Under the pieces are notes generated by a model. It made no database searches. It was given only the letters and a program-made list of their open reading frames with translations, and was not told the DNA's origin. Shown here one piece after another: positions 19,502 through 45,066 of a stretch of DNA of 64,000 bases. Numbering within the stretch: position 1 is the stretch's first letter; every line of letters begins with the position of its first letter. This stretch comes from Symbiodinium natans (taxonomy: Eukaryota; Sar; Dinophyceae; Suessiales; Symbiodiniaceae): NCBI GenBank assembly GCA_905221605.1, contig CAJNDS010002274.1, positions 186,001 to 250,000 of the forward strand. The letters run 5' to 3'. A program made the position numbers and the translations under genes.

Positions 19502-20370
19502 CGCGAAACGTTGGCAGGCGCGACACAGGCGTCGTTTGTGCTGGCAGGCGCGGTACTTGGGGGCCCTGGATCCTTGCCGCGCGCGCGCGCTCTGCACCGA
19601 CCCTCCAAGTAGTTACGCTGGGAACATCCGGAGCTTCCGTGGCTGGAAAGTCGAGGACTGGTCACGAGACGAAGAACTCGGACGTTGCTCGCTAGGCTGG
19701 GCTTCTTGCTGCGTGGAAGACGAGCTTGCAGCTGTTGAGAGCGTAGCATTCAACCGGTCACGCCTGGCCTGCAATCGCTCACGGATCTCTATCTCTCTAT
19801 CTGCCAAGACGTCCTCGATGCGCTCGGCCAGCATGATGATCTGGTCCATACTCAATGTACGAACCCAAATCTCGAAGGCCAATGGTTGGCAGTGATGGTC
19901 ACCAATGTTCCGGTTGTGGAAGTTGTGCTCTGTAGAGTGGCGGCTACAGGAACAGTCGACGACATCAAGTTTGCGATTGCTGATGACATATGGCATCGCA
20001 CCGGGCATGATGTGAGAACTTCCAGTTTCGCTTGGAGCTGCAAGGGCGACACGTGCCCTTTAGCACAAACCTCAGTGACTTACCTTTTACTCCAGGTGCT
20101 TGCTTGCACTTCGTTTTCCAACTCACCCACTGACAGGACGAATACTTAGGCGGAACCTCTGAGCTTAGACGGTGCGTATGTTTCACATACCCGACGGGGT
20201 TTTTCGTGTTCTTGCACCCAGTGAGACAGAAGACCTGCACAATGGACAGGTGATCGATTCCGTACCCTTCCTCGGAAAAAGAGCTCGAATGGAGTAACTA
20301 AGGGACATGAATGTTCGAGAAGATGAAGATACATTCCTGGATGAATTTGGGTGCAAAATAAAAGACCGGG
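19502..20370. other. Unassigned DNA, possible minus-strand coding remnant
   Basis: A minus-strand frame at 19613-20008 contains a helical charged segment (about MDQIIMLAERIEDVLADRE) followed by a Ser/Gln-rich tail. This could be a gag-like remnant, but no zinc knuckle or other hallmark supports it. Confidence 0.25.
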
Positions 20371-20679
20371 TCCTGTGGCTGACCCTCCCCTTGGGGGAGG
20401 TTACCACTCTTTCTTTAGGACCTTGAGCACAGGGAGAGGTGCCTCCCAGTGGGTGCTAAGGTCTACTCTTGCACACAGGGTGAGGTTTCTCAACTGGTCT
20501 GTGTCGATGGTGCTGCTTACGGGCATCACCTGACCGCCGGACCAGTTTAGAGGCTTGCCGTCCCAAAGGGGACTAGAAGGTAGGGTGAGGTGACTCCCTT
20601 CAACATCTCGTTTCACCCCTAACCTAAACCGGGCTCCGCCCAGCGCTCGCTACGCGCTCGTGTACTCAAACTTTCCATG
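20371..20679. repeat. Direct repeat copy 1 (309 bp)
   Basis: Matches 22376-22864 apart from an internal gap of about 180 bases. It opens with a hairpin (CCTCCCC-TTG-GGGGAGG at about 20384) and ends ...ctcaaactttccatg. Copy spacing is about 2 kb. It could be an LTR or other non-coding part of a retroelement; no TG...CA ends or target duplication were found. Confidence 0.8.
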
Positions 20680-22375
20680 GCTCAAGGTGGCTCAAGGGCT
20701 GCGGCTCAGTGCAGGTAGTTGTAGCTTGGCCTCTAGTTTGTCCTGAGACTGTTCCAGAAGTAGACTCGCCTGGTTGTTGTAGCTCAGCCTTGGAGTGCAG
20801 CCGTGCCTAGGTTGAGGCATCTCACCTGCAGGTGGCTGACACAACGTGTGTCTAGAGACAAACATTGGTTGAGGCAACTCGCCAGAGCTCTGTGCCGCGA
20901 GATAGCCCTGTGAGGTTGAGCTCGCTCGCCCGCAACGATCCTAACCGGAGTTGAGTTGGAGGAGCGGCTGCCTGGATCCCCTCTCTCTTTGGAAGTTCAG
21001 AGTATCCTTGCGTGTGAGTTCCCTCACTGCCTTTGCCTAACTCTCGGGGCCCGGGCTTGTTAGCCCGTGTGCTGCGCCAGCAGGTTTGAGTGTTCCAGGT
21101 GTTTTGCCTTTCGCTTGCTCAGGCGGCTCGTTCGTCCATTCCCCCGGCCGGGGTGTTGCTTCCTTAGCCAGCCGCTGCAAGGGTTGACTTTCCTGGGTCC
21201 TTAGGCGCGGTTTGAGTAGGCAACTAGGTGCAGCCGGTCTCGTGCCCTGTTTGGTCGTGTAGTCTCCTGCTGACTGCCTGGCCTCGCGTGGTTGCTAAGC
21301 AAGTTTGAGGCGCAATCCCTGCTGCATCTCTACAGGCCCTCTTTTCCTTGCCAAGGCTGGGTTTGGCGTGGTTTTGTCCTGTAGTTGTTGGTTTACCCAG
21401 CCAGGGTTTCTCACAGCCCTGCTCCTTGGAGCATTGCAGCTTTGCAGGTTTGCTGCGATAGCCCACCGGGCCCCTTTGAGCTTTTCTGGCCTCAAGGGCC
21501 ACGATGGGTATCTCCATTTTAGGGTGAGTTTTCTCCTCTTTTGCATTTGCTTGGTTGACCCGTTTGTTCTTTGGTTGGCTTTCAGATAGTTATAAGTGTT
21601 TTGAGTGACTTTGCTTGGGGCCTTGCGTTGCCAGCCGGGCAGGCCTCCTGCAGCAGCAGCTCCTGGCGGTTTCTTCTCTTGCTGCCAGGGATTTCTCCGC
21701 CCAGTCGCTGCGCTAGTCACTGGGGCTGTGCAGTGGTCAGGGGGGTGGCAGTGACTGTGAGCATCTCCGGCCTACTGGCTACTATGCAGACCCACCTGGG
21801 CTCGCAGTACTCAGGTTTGAAGGCAGGGGTTAAGGGGTCTGGAACTGGTCTAGCAGGGTGTGGTTCCCCACACCATCACGAAGTTATGCACTAGGGGAAA
21901 GCGTGGACACCGCGCCACTGGCTTGCCGACAATGAGGGGTTGGCGTCGGCCCTGCGCCAAAGTTCCGCGTTGAGGGGCAGCAGCCTTTATCAGTCCCCTT
22001 CATCCTCCTTCTCTTCCTTTGTGCATGCCGCCCAGATCATTTTTGCTGGATTTCGATCACAGGTAGGATGGGGAAAAGCAACTCCCCTCCAATGCTCGGG
22101 CTGTGCTTGTAGTTCAAGGTGAGGTGACTCCCTTGCTTCAGGCACTCTGGGTCTCGTGCTTTGCCTGTGGAAAAGAGTGGTGCCCAGTAGATTGCCGCCT
22201 CTGCTGGGCCTCTTCTCAGCTGCAAACCTGGAGTTAAAGTGCTACAGGCATTGGGGTAGGTTTGGGCTGACTGGAATCTGGGCCTGCAGCCTTGATTCAC
22301 CATGCCACCTTGGGGGCAGCGGTGACCGCGATGAAGGGCAGCGGTCTTTATTCTAGCCCCTAAACCTTCCTTATG
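20680..22375. other. DNA between the two direct repeats
   Basis: No motif-bearing ORF. It contains further copies of a short motif close to GGTGAGGTGACTCCC (one at about 22119) that also occurs in both direct repeats. Confidence 0.4.
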
Positions 22376-22864
22376 TCCTGTGGCTGACCCTCCCCTTGGG
22401 GGAGGTTACCGCTCTTTCTTTAGGACCTTGAGCACAGGGAGAGTTGCCTCCCAGTGGGTGCGAAGGTCTACTCCTGCACACAGGATGAGGTGTCTCCCCG
22501 TGTTGTGTGGCCTTTGCATGTTAAGCAACGGAGGGTGAGGTGTCTCCCCAAATCGTTACTTTCCCTAATTCAACGAGCCAATTTGGTCACTCCTCCAGTC
22601 CAGTGTAAGGTGAAGAGACTCCCTTACTGAGCCTTCTGGCTTGCCTGCAGCAGCTGCCACTAGGTAGGTGAGCTCAACTGGTCTGTGTCGATGGTGCTGC
22701 TTACGGGCATCACCTGACCGCCGGACCCAGTTTAGGGGCTTGCCGTCCCAAAGGGGACAAGGAGGTAGGGTGAGGTGACTCCCTTCAACATCTCGTTTCA
22801 CCCCTAACCTAAACCGCGCTCCGCCCAGCGCTCGCTACGCGCTCGTGTACTCAAACTTTCCATG
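22376..22864. repeat. Direct repeat copy 2 (489 bp)
   Basis: Carries the same hairpin and the same ends as copy 1, plus about 180 extra bases (about 22493-22675) with more GAGGTG(A/T)CTCCC motifs. Copy 1 may be the deleted form. Confidence 0.8.
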
Positions 22865-23539
22865 CGTCGCTGCAAACACAAGGAGCTTCCAAATAGGGAC
22901 TCCCCAAAGTCTATGTGAGGACGCCCGGACTCACACAGCGCCGTGCAATCAATGGCAGGGGGGGATGAAAAACCTGCGTCCTACTCCTGGCCGGCATTGC
23001 TCGGATGGCAGCATTGTGTAGCCACACCGGCCCCTCCCTCGCCAGGGGGGGGGGTTGGTGCCCCTTCTGGCACTCTGTGTGCATTGTGCATTTGTGCGCA
23101 TTCGTACCTTTTCTTCAGTGTGCTTGCAACTTTCTTGTCAACCCAAAGGTGTACTGAGTGCTACGCTTTGCTACGGCCCTGGCGCTGGTGTGGGGACTGT
23201 CTCCACGGACGCGTTGAGCGGTTCCGGTGACGGAGGTTTCTTGCCTTACGGCCTACCCATACCTTCGCTTAATGTCTGTACCAGACGTGGCGCAGCATAG
23301 CTATGGGTGTCGGGCTTCTGAGTGAATGGTGCCGGTAGTTTCTAGTTTTCCTTGGTCTCACCTTGCTGGCCTTGTGTTAAGTTGTCTGCAATAAGGGCCT
23401 CTGCGTTAGCGGTTGCTTCTTTGTAGTCACAACTTCTTTTACACTCGCTGGCTTGTACAGCTTGGCTCTCAAAGTAGCTGTCAGACCCACAAGAACGGCC
23501 TACTGTGCTGCTGATGTAGTAAAGAGGCGCCCGCTTTAA
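22865..23539. other. No gene recognised
   Basis: Spacer between the direct repeat and the RNase H fragment. A G-run (about 23045-23053) is the only simple repeat. Confidence 0.4.
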
Positions 23540-23911
23540 ATGAAAAAAACCACGCTGATCGCAACACAACAAAGTAAGCCTACCTCGGCAACCGAGTCTG
23601 CGTTGCGTGCTATTTTGCGTTTCCTGAGGGGCGATGAACACATCATACATCAGATCCCATCACAAGGCTTGAGCAGTGAGTTTTTGAGCTGTACGCAAGA
23701 AGAGCTGATATCACGGGTTCATGTGTTTGCTGACGCTTCGTATGCACCATACCGCTTCTTAGAACGACGAGGAGTGACAGGTGGAGCGATTTGCTTTGCC
23801 GGAAGTGCAGTCCGGTTGCTGGCAAAGACTCAAGGCGTCGTGTGCTTGTCGTCATGTGAGTCGGAACTACATGCGCTGCAGTGTCAACAGGATCCTCAAG
23901 AGCTTTGGTGA
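23540..23911 (+). pseudogene. Copia-type RNase H domain fragment
   Basis: The frame reads HVFADASYAPYRFLERRG, then GVTGGAICFAG, then LSSCESELHALQ. These are the first Asp block, the RxxTGG block and the SS-x-E-x-E block of a Ty1/copia RNase H domain. Upstream RT and integrase are absent in this frame, and the sequence shifts frame at the end (VNRILKSFGELEKS continues in another frame to about 23999). It is a truncated remnant, perhaps of the same element as the direct repeats upstream. Confidence 0.75.
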
Positions 23912-24127
23912 ACTTGAGAAGAGTTATGACATTCAGCTTGAGGCCGCAGACGACGATGATCATTCCTTGAGTTCAAGCGAAGAACAGCTGGGAAGTTAGG
24001 TTAGGCTGAGCCAGTCACGTGTGACACGTTTGTGCTTGGAGCGAAAGTGCTGTGCGAGTCGGCCTAGTGCTGTGCATGTTTGTGTTTTTCTACATTCAGC
24101 CGCGTCTCCACATGCTTCTGCGTTTCT

Positions 24128-24875
24128 GAAAGGATGCGAGTTTCTCTTACGGTTATCCGAAGCATCTCTTGCTCTCCCACCGTCACCGCCCGGGGAAATG
24201 AGGTTCTCCGAAGGCCTTTTCAGCCGACGGGCCGTGAGGGCTCGTGCGGCGCAGCTTTGAAAGGATGGAGCCTCTGGCGACAGGCCATCAGCTCCTTACA
24301 TACAGATGGACTCGCCTGTGTGTGTGTGTGTGTGTGTGCACAAACAGGCCGTGGACATGTCTGCATTTCATGTGCTAGCCAGCACCCTGTAAGCATGTGA
24401 AAGCTTTGCGTGTAATTGCTGAAAGGATGCGAGTTTCTGTTTCGGTTATCCAAAGCATCTCTTGCTCTCCCACCCTCGCCGCCCGGGGAAATGAGGTTCT
24501 CCGAAGGCCTTTTCAGCCGACGGGCCGTGAGGGCTCGTGCGGCACAGTTTTGAAAGGATGGAGCCATCAGCTCCTTACATACAGATGGACACGCCTGTGT
24601 GTGCACAAACAGGCCGTGGACATGTCTTCATGTGCTAGCCAGCACCCTGTAAGCAGTAAGCATGTGAAAGCTTTGCGTGTAATTGCTGAAAGGATGCGAG
24701 CACCCTAACCGCCCGGGGAAATGAGGTTCTCCGAAAGCCTTTTCAGCCGACGGGCCCTGAGGGCTCGTGCGGCACAGTTGAAAGGATGGAGCTTTCTGGC
24801 GACAGGCCATCAGCTCCTTACATACACATGGACACGCCTGTGTGTGTGCGCAAACAGGTCAGCGTGCTGTAAGCG
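24128..24875. repeat. Tandem repeat, three copies of a 180-293 bp unit
   Basis: Copies start at 24128 (293 bp), 24421 (267 bp) and 24688 (about 185 bp, truncated), each with gaaaggatgcgag. Shared blocks are ccgcccggggaaatgaggtt, cttttcagccgacgggcc and caggccatcagctccttac-type sequence plus a TG run. The TG run shortens from copy 1 (about 20 bases) to copy 2. No coding role is apparent. Confidence 0.9.
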
Positions 24876-25576
24876 CAAGAATCCTTGTCATCGTTCTCCA
24901 CACCCTCTGTGCCGGTGGTGTTGCCCCATGCGTCGCAGTGCTCACTCTCATCCAACCGAAGGGAATTGGGGAGATCTTGATGCCTGCCGAGAACTTGGTG
25001 GGGCTTCCTTGGCAAGGAGGTTGGCCTGCTGAAGGTCGGGGAAATCTTTGTTGAAGCAGCGAAACACGTCCACATAAATCTCGTCGAGTCTCCTTGGCCA
25101 GCCCTGCGGAAGAGAGAGCATCATGAGCATCAGCGGCCTCCCCCAGGCCATCCGAAACCTCCTGAAACACGCCGATTATATGTGCTTGAACGCTTGCGTG
25201 CCCACCAAACTCCCAAAAGCAAGACCCCGAATGCCCTTAAGCGCATTCGGGGTCCTGCTGTTCGGGTGTTTTGTAGGCACGAAGCCGTTCGAGCGCGTAA
25301 AATGAGCGATTTTAGGGGCGTTTTTACGTGGACCCACAAAACACTCGGTATTTACGAGGTTTTCTGCTGTTGGAACACCCCCCCTGGGTCTCTGGGCCGT
25401 CGGCCCCGGAGGCCCACGAAGCCCATGAGAAGCGATGGCTCGATGATGCGCCCGGACCCCCGCGCATCAGCAGCATCAGCAGACCCCCCCCCGGACGTGG
25501 GTTTCGATGATGCGCACTTTGGGGGCGGGTCAGGCACGCGTGAAAAACCTCATAAAACACGGTATTTACGGTGATT
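24876..25576. other. No gene recognised; contains a strong hairpin
   Basis: The hairpin at 25223-25254 is listed separately. A phrase close to aaaacac(t)cggtatttacg occurs twice (about 25337 and 25554). A minus-strand frame near 24950-25150 has no motif. Confidence 0.4.
25223..25254. repeat. 12-bp-stem hairpin
   Basis: Arms GACCCCGAATGC and GCATTCGGGGTC are perfect complements around an 8-base loop (CCTTAAGC). With one mismatch, four further pairs (AGCA/TGCT) extend the stem. It lies in non-coding sequence; its function is unknown. Confidence 0.85.
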
Positions 25577-27132
25577 TCAGCGTTTTTCACCAAAGCGCCC
25601 GCCAAAGATTGAAGGTCCTCGATCATCGCACAAGCAATATCGACGGCGGTTTTGGTGTGACTTGTGAATCAATCGGATGATCTTTTCCTTGACGTAGTGC
25701 TTCTGGTCGATGTATGTACTACCATCAGGCATAGTTCGAAACATCTTGCCAGTAAAGCGAGTTTGCCCGTACTGAAATTTCCCAAGCTTGTACTTTTGTT
25801 TCAGAACCTGCGTCTTTGCTTTGTGCCGCTCGTTGCCACCGTGGAGCGGTCGTCGGTGGCCGCCGACGCGATCCCCTTGAGGGTCATTGGTGTTCTCGTT
25901 GTGCAGGAAGTCGATGCAAGGGTCGGCGAGGCACTGGGTGTATCCCAGCTCTTCCAACAGGACCCTTCGCAGGTGTTGAAACCAGGCTATAGGTCCATCA
26001 AGAAGACCGTAGCAGGTCTTGAGGAGCTTCAGTAGTTGACCTTTTTGAAACCCAGCAGGAAAACCTTCAGGTGGTTGCTCGGCATAGATTTGCCCATTCG
26101 ATGGGATCTCCACTGTGGAAGGCCTTCGTGAAGTCAAGGAAGCGCAGGCTCCCATCCGTTGCTTTGCTGGCAAAGACCAAGGCCGTAAAGATCACTCCGT
26201 TCCTCGTCACCTGTGGTGTGGCGGCGTCCAGCTCCTCGCCTCCATGTTCCGAGGAGCCCTTCATCACACTCCAGCATGATCTTCGTCACGCATCTTGCCT
26301 TGGGCGGCCGCCTTTCGCGTCACCGTTGCCCGAGCTGATTTGCTTGTCAATCTCGAAGTCATACGCCTCGCTCGAGAGAAGGCCGCCTGGAAGACGAGGG
26401 AGAAAGCCGAACGCCCGTTGAAGAGAAGAATGTCCTCCCCTGTTGCCTTGCCGGCTTGTTTCTTTTCATGAAGGCGGTGTCCAACAGGTGTCGCCACATA
26501 TCCAGATCCTCACACTGGATCTCGTCCACGGACTTGGCCAGCTCTCGGTAGCACCTCGATTCCAACCTGCTTGGTTCCATGTCCTTCCTTGGTCGCCTCG
26601 CTTGATTGCCCTTTTGAACTCGAGGGCCAAATGTCTTTGTCTGCGGAACCAGCCGCAGAACCTGCGGAAGACGATGGACAGGGTCAACCGGAACGACATT
26701 TTCCAGGACAACAGGAGCGACGACTTCGGGACCTGGTTAAACGGGCGCGCGAAGGTCTCGGACACCCTTCAGAAAGGGCGCCAGAGCTGGAGCAGAGGTC
26801 ATACGTATCGCCCGTGATCTTCGAGGCAGCGTTTGCGAGCATGTTGCCGAGATTCGCCCTCCGCGACGAGCAGCTCCTCCGAAAGAGTATGGCTTGAAGT
26901 GAAATCGTTGGACCGGACACTTCAGTCTGCCATCTGTTGGGGGACGCAAATGTTTGGCTCTCAACATCTTGGACTGCTCCTCGCACTTCCAAATGGTCAT
27001 TCCATTGACTACCCCGAGCCCGGAAGCTGCGTGGGTCGCGGCTTGATGTTCAGGTGGTTCTCCTTCCGGTCGACCTGCGTCGAAGACACGAGGGCCTTCT
27101 CCAGCTGGTTCCTGGCGCCCCTCGTATATCAT
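25577..27132 (-). pseudogene. Decayed copia-type pol (RT region and upstream)
   Basis: Minus-strand frames give typical copia reverse transcriptase: LRFLDFTKAFHSGDP, then IYAEQPPEGFPAGFQ, LLKTCYGLLDGPIAWF and GYTQCLADPCIDF. The region that should hold the Y-x-D-D active site is out of frame (GDRVGGHRRPLHGGNERH), after which KYKLGKFQYGQTRFTGKMF resumes the expected sequence. At least two more frame changes lie upstream (26.2-26.8 kb). The most upstream part (about 26740-27132) is a Pro/Glu-rich frame of uncertain assignment. It is an old, inactive copy, clearly different from the intact element at 31-38 kb. Confidence 0.8.
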
Positions 27133-28151
27133 ATTGTGTTCTCTTCACACTATAATGCTTTAAGGGAGTGAGTTAGTACTATTATGGTGAGGTGAACAGA
27201 CAAGGAGCTAAGGTGTCATGAGATTGATGGTGTACGAAAGGAAAAATAAAGATCAACCGCCCTCTCCCCCAAAAACCCGTGCAATATTGCTATAGTTGGG
27301 GCAAGGGGCGCGCGCCCTAATAAAAAAAACAATAAAAACAATAATGTTGGGGTTTTGGGGACGGAACTACTCCATGATTGAACGGTTGATTTGGGGATGA
27401 GTCTTAATGTCTTAAGTTACTAACCGGCTTACAGACCAGTCAAACCGCGCAGGCTAGTGATAACAACCTTATGAACGCAACCTCACTCCTGTTAATACTG
27501 TTCACTCTCTGGAATCCATCCCACCTCTCATTCTCACCTTTCCATCCAGAATTTGGCACATGTTGATCACAAGTCTGAACAATCTTCCGTCAGCCTGGCA
27601 GTCCATGCACAAAACGCCAAAACAAAGAAAACCCCCCCCCAAAAAAAAAAAAAAAATCTGAATATGCTTTCGTGGCCCCGGAAGTCAGAAAAGTAAGAAA
27701 ATAGAGAGTTCTGCATAAGTTGGATGCCTGGGTTTCTTTGGGCGGGGCGCGCAGTTTTTTTGGCCACCGTTTTCCGGTCGGTGTTTTCTCAGTTGGTAAG
27801 CTGTTGTTTTGTCGCTTGAGCTCAGTACATTCTTCCCTGCAGGCGTTATCTTTCGAGTGATATTAAGCCATGCATGAGAAAGACAGCTGACTTATGGGTT
27901 TGCCAGGTTTGTGACGCGTTGCGGCCCAGCATGCATTCGGAATATCAGTATGGTTTGACAACAACTCATGTTTTCGAGTTTTGGTCATTGCTTGGTTACG
28001 GTCACGTGGAAGCTCACGCTCCCTGTAGGGTAGAGCCTGGGTATGCGCCGCTCCCGGAGCAGAGGGTATCCTGAAGATGAAGGACCATGATTTTGTCGCT
28101 CTGAAAATTTTTCATGGTCACGGTCAACTGTCTCATCTGCGTTTTCTGCAG
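27133..28151. other. Spacer before the KH gene
   Basis: AT-richer DNA with an A-tract at about 27642-27656 and C/A-rich runs. No exon with a convincing frame was recognised. Confidence 0.4.
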
Positions 28152-42323
<14,172 letters not shown>

Positions 42324-42351
42324 GTAATCATGGTAGGGATGGTAGCTTTGG

Positions 42352-42650
42352 GAAATGCAGGCAGCGAGAACGAGGATGACGAGGTACCCGACATACCCGA
42401 CGCAGGCGCGGGCCTCGTGCACAGAGATGTCATCTGCGTAGCTCTGTGTGCTGTGAGGCGCCCCGGCCAGAACGATGCCGTTGGAGCGGTGCGCCAGGGG
42501 AAGAGCCAGGGAAAGAGGGAGACGGAGCAGCGTTCAGGGAGAGAATCGGGGTAGTGGGTGAGTGTGCCAATGCAAGCGGGCGCGCGTGGGCGGCTCCGGG
42601 GGGAGGCCTCGCCGGCTCGTGCGGAAGCGCAAAGTGCTGCCCAGAGGATG
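42352..42650 (+). repeat. Segmental duplication copy 1
   Basis: Near-identical to 43297-43596. One frame reads AGSENEDDEVPDIPDAG with an acceptor-like gaaatgcag before it, so it may have been an exon next to the end of the KH gene. Confidence 0.85.
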
Positions 42651-43296
42651 CCAAGGCGAGATGGAGAGCATTGTCGATTTGGTCAGCGTAAACTCAGCCG
42701 CATAGCAATACAAACCTTTGTGGTGCTTTACTGTAACTTTAGATCTTTAGCTTTTTTGGGTTTATTGGGTTTCTTAATAAGGCAGCTAAAGTTTAGTTTT
42801 TTACTACCCTCCTAAGTGCAGCCAAGAAACTTACTGTCTCTTGGGCACATCTGGTTTCGGTTGCTGACGCATTTGATGCGGGTTCATGATATTGCCCGCT
42901 CGATCCTCCTACGCATGTTGAGTCCGCGCCGTCCAAGACGGGTCGACTGATTGAATCCTTATGGTTTGTATTCACGCAGGGGCATGTCATGGCTGTTGTG
43001 CAAACTCCCCACTTCTCGGGGTGAGAAGTGCCTCTGAACGAGCCTCCTAGGAAACACAGAAAAATGTGAATTTCGAGAGACGCTGCCTCGACAACAGGCT
43101 ACGGTTCCAGCCGTCCTCAGGTGCGTCATGCACTGGCAGCGGAAAAAACGAATCGCAAGTAAACAAACGTCAATTTTCATACATGTCTCAGCTTCTCATA
43201 AAAACAAGGAGGCAAAGCAGAGTCGTGTTCTGTTTTGGCGCATTTTGGTGAAAGACTCTTCGAAGGGCTCCTCTCATGCCTCCTCCGCAGCTCTGC

Positions 43297-43596
43297 GAAA
43301 TGCAGGCAGCGAGAACGAGGATGACGAGGTACCCGACATACCCGACACAGGCGCGGGCCTCGTGCACAGAGATGTCATGCCTGCCAGAGCACTGCGTAGC
43401 TCTGTGTGCTGTGAGGCGCCCCGGCCAGAACGATGCCGTTGGAGCGGTGCGCCAGGGGAAGAGCCAGGGGAAGAGGGAGACGGAGCAGCGTTCAGGGGAG
43501 AGAATCGGGGTAGCTTGTGAGAGTGCAAATGTGTGCAACAAGCGGGCAGAGGCCTCGCCGGCTCGTGCGGAAGCGCAAAGCGCTGCCCGGAGGATG
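43297..43596 (+). repeat. Segmental duplication copy 2
   Basis: Carries an extra block of about 14 bases (cctgccagagcactg region) and several substitutions relative to copy 1, and lacks a GC-rich stretch present at about 42575-42605. Flanks differ, so it is a short dispersed duplication about 950 bases apart. Confidence 0.85.
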
Positions 43597-45066
43597 GGTG
43601 CCGGGATTGTCATGGGATTGCTGGGAAGATCCAGAGGACCAGGGAAAACCATTGATCACCGCGGTGCGCCAGGTGAGCCAGAGGCTCTGGAGAACGGTCC
43701 CACTGGTCCACCTGTCGAGCATCGGCGGCGTCGTAGGAGAAAGCGACCTGAAGGTGGGATGTTGCAAAGGCTTCAGCACAGGGGGCATTCCGATGTCCAG
43801 ACCTTCATTATGCAGGTGATCCGGACCTGTGGGACGCTCATTTTACTACAAGGTTGCAACGGTTTGCAAAGTGTCGTCCAGCCTGGCATTGCAAGACATT
43901 GAGGCCGCCAGCCCTTGAGGAAGGCCTGATGCTCCTAGCCTTTGACTTGAGCACTGAGTTCTCGTGAGCGTTTTTGCTTGACAGCTCCTCGAAGACGTCG
44001 AGCGGAGGGGCGAGGCGAGGCTTCCCGAAAGGGTTTCTGACTTTCTGGTCATCGGATCCATTGCAGTAGCCAGCCACGGGCGGATCAACGCTCGGTACGG
44101 GGCTTTCTGGTGTGGGGGGGGGGACTCTTGGGCTTCGAAGATTACATGGTGTTCGGGTGTTTAGACGAGGGCCGGGAACGTGATTGTCGGGTGTGGGATT
44201 ATATATACAAATAATATAGTTGTCCTCTAAGCTTAGCAGGGCTTGAGGGCAAGTGATGACCCAGAGTACTTGCGCACTTGCTTCGTGACTGACGTTGGCT
44301 ATTTTTGTCAACTCCTGCCAGCTGCAGGCGAAGAGGTTCAATTTCATTCTTCGGGAAAGGCCTCAGAGACAGGATGTTCGAGCTCTCTTTCGGGTTTTCT
44401 GGTGGTGATATGGGTTTCGGGTAGTCTGGCTGCCTCTGTGCCAGAAGAAGATCGTGATGTCCGACCTGTGACACGGGGATTCGCTGAACGAGTGATCCTA
44501 CAAGTGGCTGCGAAGAAGCCGAAGAAAGGGCTTGGATGGCGGCTCAAGCGAACTCGATTGGGATTTGAATGGTTTCCAATCGTCTTCGGGCTGATCGAAA
44601 TGCTTTTTGGAACAAGCTTTCCTGACCTTTCAAGGATACTGCCGCCAGTTTTTGGCTCACGTCCCTGTCCGGTGTCGAGCGCCCTCAGGGCAATGTCACT
44701 CAAGCTACTTCACAGCCATACACCCGAAGACCCAGCCCTTACAGCGACACCACGAAGCCACTAGCACTCCCCACCCTCACTCCCCACCCTCACCCCTACC
44801 CCACCCCCACCCCCACCCTCACCCCCACCCTCACCCATCTCCAACCGCAACCCAGTCTCCACCCCAACCTTTAGCCGGTATCTTCCAGTGTCCTCGTAGA
44901 CCGAGACAGCGCACTTCCCGCGTCAGCCTCTGTGGCCTGGCGCCCTGCGTGTTGCGCCCTCATTTTTTGAGATCAGCTGCTCACCTCACAGGGTCTGCAT
45001 CCGATTGATTCGAGGGTTCATTCGAGCATTTCAAGCATTTCAAGCATTTCAAGCGTCCAGGCTGCC
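43597..45066. other. Intergenic DNA
   Basis: Short ORFs without motifs, the longest at 44243-44764. A C/A-rich run (CCCCACCC-type units) lies at about 44767-44850, just before the importin gene. A G-run is present at about 44116-44125. Confidence 0.4.

Noticed and set aside
19088-19895. Pro-rich and Gly-rich ORFs on both strands
   Set aside because: Produced by the G/T tract; the flanking unique parts are in different frames with no motif.
20670-20700. CATGGCTCAAG repeats resembling the end of the spliced leader
   Set aside because: The T-run before GGCTCAAG is missing and the two copies are part of a local duplication.
20371-22864. Calling the direct repeats true LTRs
   Set aside because: No TG...CA ends, PBS, PPT or target duplication could be found, so they are listed as direct repeats only.
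44243-44764. 173-aa plus-strand ORF
   Set aside because: No motif, mixed composition, no splice or start context; chance ORF in GC-rich DNA is the simpler reading.
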